Below are positions 1-4,635 of a DNA stretch of 7,392 nucleotides, in pieces; position 1 is the stretch's first letter, and each line of letters starts with the position of its first letter. Location of the stretch: contig JAUVLL010000164.1 in NCBI GenBank assembly GCA_030600745.1, forward strand, positions 1-7,392. The letters run 5' to 3'. A program made the position numbers and the translations under genes. The notes beneath the pieces were generated by a model. It did no database searches, was not told the origin of the DNA, and worked only from the letters and a program-made list of their open reading frames with translations. The DNA comes from Spirochaetaceae bacterium. Lineage in GTDB: Bacteria > Spirochaetota > Spirochaetia > B11-G9.

Positions 1-604
1 CATCTGGATCATCGGAAGGTACCTGTATAAATTGACCAGCAGGGAGTGCTTTAACTCCTATCATCCAGAATTTCCCATTTTCAGATTTATTAGCAACAAA
101 ACCATTAATAGAGTCATCCAATGTAACTGCATCTTCCCACATTGTATTAAAACGGGAACGAATAGCAGAAACCTCTTTAGAAGTTGTAGTAATTAAACCT
201 GCTTCAGGATTACTTCCAGGATTATCTTCTGTACCAAATCCTCCACCTGTAAGGTTGAAAGAGCCCATCATTGCCCATTTTGTTCCTGCTGCATATAGTT
301 TTGCATGGTGATGAGTTGAATATTTCCACTTTACATCTGAATCTTGAGCATCCTGAAGGTTCTTTATAAATGAAAATACTCCACTATCTGTTATTTTAAT
401 ATCTGTTGGTGAGCCAATTCTTAATAAAAGCCTGAGTGTTACTTTACCATCCTTTATTCTTTTTTGAACTTCCGGTCCCAATACATATCTTAATTTATCA
501 GATCTTATCCAACCTGAACTGATAATTAGTTCACCTGATTCAATATTTTTAAATGCTTCTACAAGGGGAAGAAGGTTTTCTTCATTTGATGTAATGTAAT
601 TCAT
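1..604 (-). CDS. PLD-like (HxK) protein, C-terminus cut by window edge; possible PLD-HerA type protein
   Basis: This frame is open for 201 codons from the ATG at 604-602 to the left edge. I translated it by hand; it begins MNYITSNEENLLPLVEAF. Residues 1-160 look like one phospholipase-D superfamily domain. They contain HHHAKLY (H100, K102 of the HxK motif), GSFNLT (G114-S115-F116-N117, the GSxN motif) and NPEAGL around E134. The Asp usually found five positions after the Lys is a Gly (G107), as in some divergent PLD-like nucleases. Such domains cut or bind nucleic acid or phosphodiesters, often as dimers. Residues about 165-195 (GFVANKSENGKFWMIGV, then QFIQVP) resemble the HAS-barrel that precedes HerA/FtsK-type ATPase domains, so the full protein may be a PLD-ATPase fusion; this is inference from a partial sequence. 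GGAG at 613-616 lies 8 nt before the start. The gene is 79 nt downstream of a WYL regulator on the same strand, a pairing common in defence islands. Confidence 0.75.
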   Translation of the reverse strand, partial: MNYITSNEENLLPLVEAFKNIESGELIISSGWIRSDKLRYVLGPEVQKRIKDGKVTLRLLLRIGSPTDIKITDSGVFSFIKNLQDAQDSDVKWKYSTHHHAKLYAAGTKWAMMGSFNLTGGGFGTEDNPGSNPEAGLITTTSKEVSAIRSRFNTMWEDAVTLDDSINGFVANKSENGKFWMIGVKALPAGQFIQVPSDDPD

Positions 605-612
605 ACATTTTT

Positions 613-616
613 CTCC
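613..616 (-). promoter_or_regulatory. Ribosome binding site of the PLD-like gene
   Basis: On the minus strand GGAG sits 8 nt ahead of the ATG at 604-602. This supports that start and shows that the PLD-like gene has its own translation signal, unlike the WYL gene upstream of it. Confidence 0.6.
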
Positions 617-654
617 ATTATTTTAACTTAATGTTAGCATAATACAAATAGTAT

Positions 655-667
655 GACATAAGATGTC
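655..667. promoter_or_regulatory. Inverted repeat between the WYL and PLD-like genes, possible operator
   Basis: GACAT-AAG-ATGTC is a perfect 5-bp inverted repeat with a 3-bp centre. It lies in the 79-bp gap between the WYL regulator and the PLD-like gene. It has no T-tract, so it is not a terminator. WYL-family regulators often bind short inverted repeats near the genes they control, so an operator is a reasonable guess, but nothing else in the sequence confirms it. Confidence 0.3.
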
Positions 668-683
668 CCAGGTTATAAAATTT

Positions 684-1670
684 TTATGAATATCTATTTT
701 TTGTTTCAGTAAACCATTCTTTCGCTTTTTGCCTCAATTCTTCTGGTTCAAGAATCTCCGCTTCCGGTCCCCACTTAGAAATCCAATAGAGAGTTTGGGA
801 CTGCTGATTACTTGTATATCTTAAAATAATACTACCATCCTCTTGTTCTTCTATTTCCTGATTGGGATGCCAGGAACGTTCCTTAATTACTGAAGCAATT
901 GATGGAAAGAATTTAATTGCAATTTTCACTTTTTCTTCTGTTGCAAAAACACCAAAAGAGGGATCTATATAATCTTCAGGGGAAAAAATTTCTGGATAAG
1001 TAAATTTATCCTTATGCATTTTACATGCTTTCATTCTTGAAAGTGCATAAACACGTATCTTATTATCTCTATGAGACCTGCTTAAGAGATACCATTCACC
1101 CTTTTGTCCTATAAGATGCAAAGGATCGATTTTTCGAATAACTGTTTTTTTATGTCCAGGTGACTGATATTTAATTTCCAGGCAACAACCCTTTTCCATC
1201 CCAGCCTGAACACTTGACCAAATTTCAGAGTTTATCCCTGTAACAGGTTCTGGAATAACTGAGAAATTTGATACAAGCTCTTTTGAGTTAATGCTAACTT
1301 TGTCCGGCAGATATCTTTGTAAACCATCAAAGATATTCTGAAGTCTTTCATAAAAAGGACTGTTACGATAACTTGAAAGTGCTCTATCTATAACAAGCAG
1401 AGATAAAATATCTGCTTCAGTAAGCTTCATTGATGGTAAATTATATGATTCAGCACTGTAGAAGAATCCTTTCCTACTTGAATCATATTCGATAGGAGCA
1501 TCTTGATTTCTTAACCATTCTATGTCTCTTAAAAAAGTTTTTGAACAAAAATCTTCCCCGGTATCTTCAAGATAATCTGCTGCCAGTTCTTTTGTAGAGG
1601 GATAATCCTTTTTATATCTTAAACGACGATCAATATAAGCAACTCGTTTACTTATTGCTAAATAACTCAT
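684..1670 (-). CDS. YafY-like HTH-WYL-WCX transcription regulator
   Basis: The product is a 328-residue DNA-binding regulator of the YafY/WYL family, with the family's usual size and order. An N-terminal winged-HTH-like region covers about 5-70 (TKELAADYLEDTG, then SKTFLRDIEWLR). A WYL domain covers about 145-225 and holds the defining W193-Y194-L195 in KGEWYLLSRSHR, plus the nearby KIRVYALSRM. A C-terminal WCX-type region covers about 245-320 (KVKIAIKFFPSIASVIKER to ILEPEELRQKAKEW). WYL domains sense ligands, in some members nucleic acids or nucleotides, and family members regulate DNA-damage and phage-defence genes (PafBC, BrxR, CapW). The neighbour just downstream is a PLD-like protein, so control of that gene is the simplest guess. 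The start is the only ATG in reach; the next in-frame Met is about residue 81. There is no Shine-Dalgarno site, and the promoter puts transcription start on the ATG, so the mRNA is probably leaderless. Confidence 0.9.
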   Translation of the reverse strand: MSYLAISKRVAYIDRRLRYKKDYPSTKELAADYLEDTGEDFCSKTFLRDIEWLRNQDAPIEYDSSRKGFFYSAESYNLPSMKLTEADILSLLVIDRALSSYRNSPFYERLQNIFDGLQRYLPDKVSINSKELVSNFSVIPEPVTGINSEIWSSVQAGMEKGCCLEIKYQSPGHKKTVIRKIDPLHLIGQKGEWYLLSRSHRDNKIRVYALSRMKACKMHKDKFTYPEIFSPEDYIDPSFGVFATEEKVKIAIKFFPSIASVIKERSWHPNQEIEEQEDGSIILRYTSNQQSQTLYWISKWGPEAEILEPEELRQKAKEWFTETKNRYS

Positions 1671-1676
1671 ATTTGA

Positions 1677-1704
1677 ACTATATAACAGCAGGTAAATAAG
1701 TCAA
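1677..1704 (-). promoter_or_regulatory. Promoter of the WYL regulator gene (leaderless)
   Basis: Reading the minus strand, TTGACT (1704-1699) and TATAGT (1682-1677) are 16 bp apart, a good sigma70 match. Only six bases separate the -10 box from the ATG at 1670, so the expected transcription start falls on or next to the A of the start codon. Confidence 0.6.
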
Positions 1705-1722
1705 GAGGGATTTTAATTTATA

Positions 1723-1752
1723 AAAGCCTGAGAAATACTATCCTCAGGCTTT
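1723..1752 (-). terminator. Hairpin terminator of the zinc-ribbon gene
   Basis: A perfect 10-bp stem (AAAGCCTGAG with CTCAGGCTTT) closes a 10-nt loop and starts 7 nt after the stop codon of the zinc-ribbon gene. On the minus strand it is followed by TTATAAATTAAAA, an interrupted T-rich tail. It separates this gene from the WYL promoter immediately downstream. Confidence 0.7.
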
Positions 1753-1759
1753 ATATAAT

Positions 1760-2374
1760 TTATTTAATAGTAATATAGATATTCTTATCAGCAACAATTT
1801 TTAATTTCCAAATTCCTTCTTCAATTCTCTCGGAAGATACCTCAAAAACATCTGCTCCATTTGCAGAAATCCCCGGATTTAATTCTGATAAGACCTTTTC
1901 ATCTAAATCCAATTCAGTTGCATATGACATTGAGGCTCCTGAATCGGTTTTGTATTTTACATCATTTGAATCATACAAATAGAAGCTTGGAGTATCAAAC
2001 ATTCCCATAGGTTCATCTGAAATATTTTTGTAAGTATATTGGAGAGCTACATAAATACCTCCAGATGCAGGTTCAGAATTAGAATATTCATTTCCTACCT
2101 TTTTTAGCTTCTTTATAGAAGTAACTGTAATTTCAAAATCATCTGTAGTTACTGTTTCATTTATTTTTGCAGTAATTGTACTTGAACCAGAAGCGCTAGA
2201 TCCTGCTGATACTCCATCGACTGCCATCCAAATAATTGCTATACCTATCAGGATCACAGCAAGACAACCGAGAGGTTTATTGGGTTTTCTTTTATTTCTC
2301 GCTCCACAAGATGGACATGTTTCTGCCTTACTACTAATTTCTGCTCCACATTCTTTACATTTTTTTAATGCCAT
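1760..2374 (-). CDS. Zinc-ribbon membrane-anchored DUF4352-like protein
   Basis: The protein has 204 residues in three parts. First is a zinc ribbon with two CxxC pairs (C6/C9 and C20/C23, KCKECG and TCPSCG). Then come a basic stretch (KRKPNK) and one hydrophobic membrane segment at about 34-52 (PLGCLAVILIGIAIIWMAV). Last is an extracytoplasmic beta-rich domain, about 68-200, with the feel of DUF4352, a telokin-like immunoglobulin-type fold (FEITVTSIKKLKK, YVALQYTYKNISDEP). The basic residues before the membrane segment suggest that the zinc ribbon stays inside and the beta domain outside. The role is not known for this family; it could bind a ligand or a partner at the cell surface. The start is supported by AAGGAG about 7-8 nt upstream of the ATG. 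It stands alone between a terminator and a divergent promoter region, so it is probably a single-gene unit. Confidence 0.85.
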   Translation of the reverse strand: MALKKCKECGAEISSKAETCPSCGARNKRKPNKPLGCLAVILIGIAIIWMAVDGVSAGSSASGSSTITAKINETVTTDDFEITVTSIKKLKKVGNEYSNSEPASGGIYVALQYTYKNISDEPMGMFDTPSFYLYDSNDVKYKTDSGASMSYATELDLDEKVLSELNPGISANGADVFEVSSERIEEGIWKLKIVADKNIYITIK

Positions 2375-2381
2375 ATACTTT

Positions 2382-2388
2382 CTCCTTC
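2382..2388 (-). promoter_or_regulatory. Ribosome binding site of the zinc-ribbon gene
   Basis: On the minus strand the bases before the ATG read AAGGAGAAAGTAT, a strong Shine-Dalgarno sequence at normal spacing. It fixes the start so that the CxxC zinc ribbon lies at the very N-terminus. Confidence 0.7.
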
Positions 2389-2436
2389 TGGATTATTGAT
2401 ATGCTTATCCTACACCCAAACATAGAACAGTACATG

Positions 2437-2455
2437 TCCTATGATAGGATTTTTT
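2437..2455 (+). repeat. Inverted repeat TCCTA-TGA-TAGGA followed by six T
   Basis: In the spacer between the divergent zinc-ribbon gene and the exporter leader, a 5-bp inverted repeat is followed by T6 on the plus strand. A further copy of the half-site, TCCTA, occurs at 2408-2412. The stem is short for a terminator and no plus-strand gene ends here, so an operator for the minus-strand zinc-ribbon gene is an equal option. The rest of 2390-2539 shows nothing I can name; I could not pick a convincing promoter for the minus-strand gene. Confidence 0.3.
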
Positions 2456-2539
2456 GATAAATAGATTTTATAATATTTAGACCCTAAACATTTACTTCAT
2501 TTAAAATACTTTCATATCATAATTCCCCAAAAAGAGATC

Positions 2540-2568
2540 TTGACAGATTATTCCCTCTTCTCTATAGT
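2540..2568 (+). promoter_or_regulatory. Strong sigma70-type promoter of the leader-exporter operon
   Basis: TTGACA (2540-2545, perfect -35) and TATAGT (2563-2568, 5 of 6 for the -10) are exactly 17 bp apart. Transcription should begin near 2574-2576, about 30 nt before the leader ATG. A promoter this close to consensus, placed before a terminator, fits a unit that is transcribed constantly and controlled by read-through. Confidence 0.8.
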
Positions 2569-2590
2569 AAGGTACAAGTTAAAACATAAA

Positions 2591-2598
2591 AAAAGGAG
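2591..2598 (+). promoter_or_regulatory. Strong ribosome binding site of the leader ORF
   Basis: AAAAGGAG with 6 nt to the ATG at 2605 is among the best ribosome sites in the window. A 43-codon frame with such a site is unlikely to be chance and should be translated well. Confidence 0.75.
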
Positions 2599-2604
2599 AC
2601 GTAC

Positions 2605-2736
2605 ATGAGAATCAGTAGTAAAGCATTTTATGCACCTGCTTGGTCGTTCGCATACTCACTGCTCGGCAATGCATCCTATACTGCCCTTAATGGGAATCTT
2701 GTGTCCGTGGAATATTTGAGTGGAGCTTTTAGATAG
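2605..2736 (+). CDS. 43-residue leader peptide of the ABC exporter operon
   Basis: This short ORF encodes 43 residues (MRISSKAFYAPAWSFAYSLL, then GNASYTALNGNLVSVEYL, ending SGAFR). It is rich in aromatic, Ala and Ser residues, has no signal peptide and matches no family I recognise. It follows a near-consensus promoter and a strong ribosome site, and ends 26 nt before an intrinsic terminator. Codons 33-36 (GTG TCC GTG G) contain the ten bases that pair with the terminator's left arm, so translation through them should decide whether the exporter genes are transcribed. In position and apparent job it corresponds to bmrB of Bacillus subtilis, a 54-residue leader before bmrC-bmrD. I infer that ribosome-slowing drugs or stalling on the nascent peptide would be the signal. 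The peptide probably has no role after synthesis. Confidence 0.75.
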   Translation: MRISSKAFYAPAWSFAYSLLGNASYTALNGNLVSVEYLSGAFR

Positions 2737-2773
2737 GCTAAAGACCAAAAATTAGTTAATCCACCGCGGACAC
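2701..2773 (+). promoter_or_regulatory. Antiterminator: leader segment 2701-2710 pairs with 2764-2773
   Basis: GTGTCCGTGG (2701-2710) pairs with CCGCGGACAC (2764-2773) over ten uninterrupted base pairs, with one G-U (2708/2766). This uses up nearly the whole left arm of the terminator, so the two folds exclude each other. It even pairs C2771, which is bulged in the terminator stem. The upstream half lies within the leader ORF, so a ribosome there blocks it and favours termination, while a ribosome held earlier in the ORF leaves it free and favours read-through. Confidence 0.75.
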
Positions 2774-2797
2774 CTTACAGGTTCCGCGGTTTTTTTT
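2763..2797 (+). terminator. Intrinsic terminator acting as attenuator before the exporter genes
   Basis: An 8-bp GC-rich stem (ACCGCGGA 2763-2770 with TCCGCGGT 2783-2790) continues past a bulged C2771 as three more pairs (ACC with GGT), closing a 5-nt loop. Eight T follow at 2790-2797. It lies after the leader ORF and 44 nt before the exporter start. A strong terminator between a promoter and its main genes is the mark of attenuation. Confidence 0.85.
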
Positions 2798-2826
2798 GCG
2801 GAAATCACCCATAGCAAACCGGATAC

Positions 2827-2832
2827 AGGAGG
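2827..2832 (+). promoter_or_regulatory. Ribosome binding site AGGAGG for a TTG start
   Basis: AGGAGG lies 9 nt before the TTG at 2842. An ATG at 2837 lies closer (4 nt), but opens only a two-codon frame (ATG CTT TGA) that overlaps the TTG. CCGGAT occurs on both sides of the site (2819-2824 and 2833-2838), and the CCGG halves could form a weak 4-bp stem over it. Confidence 0.65.
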
Positions 2833-2841
2833 CCGGATGCT

Positions 2842-4635
2842 TTGAGACAATATACAAAAAAAATTAAACAACTGCTTCTTCTAATTGGAAAATCAAAATG
2901 GATTTATATTGGAGCGCTAACTGCCATTGCCGGTGAGGTAGCTGCCGAATCTGTTGGGAATCTTGTAATACGCCATATTATTGATAATGTTCTTCTGGAA
3001 AATCGCGGAATGACACTGATTATCCTATTCACGTTTATGTTTGGGGGAGTATCTCTTTTTAGAGCCATCTTCAGTTTTCTGGAAGGCCAGGGAAAAGCAA
3101 AAGTTTCAGAGACTATTGCAAGGAATATTCGTAACCAGATGTATGATCATATACAGCATCTCTCTTTTAAATACCATGACAATGCTCAAACAGGAGAACT
3201 GGTACAACGGGCAACATCAGACGTAGATGCTGTTCGAAGATTTTTTGCCGAACAGGTTCCTGGAATTATCAGAATAGGACTACTGTTTATAATAAATTTT
3301 GTCATCCTGTTAGTACTGAATGCTAAACTTGCTTTACTGTCAATTATTGCCGTTCCTCTTATAGCTTTTATATCCATATTTTTCTTTAAACAAATATTCA
3401 AAGCTTATGATGATTTCCAGGACCATCAGGGGAAAATGACTGCGAGGATTCAGGAGAATCTGTCTGGAATAAGAGTAGTAAGATCTTTTGCACGACAGGA
3501 TTGGGAAAAGGATAAATTCGAAAAAATAAACAGTACCCAACGGCAGAAAGGAATGACACTTCTTATTCGCCACACTCTTTACTGGCCCATTGCACATACT
3601 ATATGCGGTATGCAATTTGTACTTACAATTCTTATCGGGTCAATAATGGTAATTAACAAAACTATGACTCCAGGAACTTTTATTGCATTCTCAACAATGG
3701 TAAATGCTCTCATCTGGCCCCTTCAGGAACTTGGAAGAACTATTACAGAGCTCTCAAAAAGTTTCGTATCCTTTAACAGGATAAGTGAAATTATGAGTAC
3801 GGAAAAAGAAGAACTCCATTCAGGGAAAATACATGGTGATGAAAAAATAAGAGGTGATATTGAAATTAAAAATCTGTCCTTTGCCTATAACAAAGATGTA
3901 CCTGTACTTAATAATATCTCATTTAAATGCAGTGCTGGAGAAAAGATTGCTCTGGTTGGAGCTACTGGTTCAGGAAAATCAACTCTGGTCAATCTCCTTC
4001 CAAGAAATTATGAATACCAGGAAGGAGAAATACTCCTGGACGGCAGACCATTAAATAATTACAGCCGTCATTTTTTACGAAAAAATATAGGAATTGTAGA
4101 GCAGGAACCATTTTTATTCTCAACAACTATTAAAGAAAATATCAGTTACAGTCTGGAAAGAGAAGTCTCTATGGATGAAATTATTTCAGCTGCAAAAGCA
4201 GCTGCCATACATAACTCAATTATGGACTTTCCTGAAGGCTACAATACAATGGTAGGAGAAAAAGGAGTAAGTCTGTCCGGCGGACAAAAACAAAGAATTA
4301 CTATTGCAAGAACAATTCTTAAAGATCCGGCAATTCTAATTCTGGATGACTCAACATCGGCAGTTGATGCAGAAACAGAGGAAAAGATAAAGAGTGCACT
4401 TGAAAAACTTATGGCAGGCAGGACCAATTTTATTATTGCCCATCGTATACAGACATTGAAGATGGCAGACAGGATACTTGTAATAAAGGAGGGGGGAATT
4501 GTCCAGAAAGGCACCCATCAGGAGCTGGTAAAAACGGATGGTTTTTATAAGCAGGTTTTTACTCTTCAGACTGAAATTGAAGAAGACCTGCAGCAGGAAC
4601 TGGCCGAAGCAGAACATGCGGGAATAATATTATGA
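2842..4635 (+). CDS. Heterodimeric ABC exporter subunit with degenerate ATP site (BmrC-like)
   Basis: This 597-residue half-transporter has an N-terminal six-helix membrane domain (type IV exporter fold, about 18-300) and a C-terminal ATPase domain (about 340-580), normal for the family. ATPase motifs: A-loop Y349, Walker A GATGSGKST 373-381, Q-loop Q421, signature LSGGQ 478-482, Walker B ILILDD ending at 503, D-loop SAVD 506-509, H-loop H534. D503 takes the place of the catalytic Glu, so its own ATP site should hydrolyse poorly, as in BmrC and TM287. Its LSGGQ would complete the active site of the partner encoded next, with which it overlaps by 4 nt. It probably exports drugs or other amphiphilic compounds at the inner membrane; substrate unknown. 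The start is TTG: a stop (2812-2814) closes the frame upstream with no ATG after it, and the next Met is about residue 57. Expression is set by the attenuator upstream. Confidence 0.93.
   Translation: MRQYTKKIKQLLLLIGKSKWIYIGALTAIAGEVAAESVGNLVIRHIIDNVLLENRGMTLIILFTFMFGGVSLFRAIFSFLEGQGKAKVSETIARNIRNQMYDHIQHLSFKYHDNAQTGELVQRATSDVDAVRRFFAEQVPGIIRIGLLFIINFVILLVLNAKLALLSIIAVPLIAFISIFFFKQIFKAYDDFQDHQGKMTARIQENLSGIRVVRSFARQDWEKDKFEKINSTQRQKGMTLLIRHTLYWPIAHTICGMQFVLTILIGSIMVINKTMTPGTFIAFSTMVNALIWPLQELGRTITELSKSFVSFNRISEIMSTEKEELHSGKIHGDEKIRGDIEIKNLSFAYNKDVPVLNNISFKCSAGEKIALVGATGSGKSTLVNLLPRNYEYQEGEILLDGRPLNNYSRHFLRKNIGIVEQEPFLFSTTIKENISYSLEREVSMDEIISAAKAAAIHNSIMDFPEGYNTMVGEKGVSLSGGQKQRITIARTILKDPAILILDDSTSAVDAETEEKIKSALEKLMAGRTNFIIAHRIQTLKMADRILVIKEGGIVQKGTHQELVKTDGFYKQVFTLQTEIEEDLQQELAEAEHAGIIL

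Noticed and set aside
2837..2845. ATG at 2837 as the true start of the first exporter subunit
   Set aside because: Its frame stops after two codons (ATG CTT TGA). Only the TTG at 2842 leads into the exporter sequence.
2763..2845. A metabolite riboswitch in the exporter leader
   Set aside because: The region before the terminator is occupied by a translated ORF with a strong ribosome site, and I see no conserved riboswitch core. The pairing is explained by a leader-peptide attenuator.
3186..3615. Minus-strand open frames of 71 and 91 codons inside the first exporter gene
   Set aside because: They are antisense to a well-supported ABC gene with all family motifs, and show no domain or ribosome site of their own. 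The same holds for the other frames inside both exporter genes.
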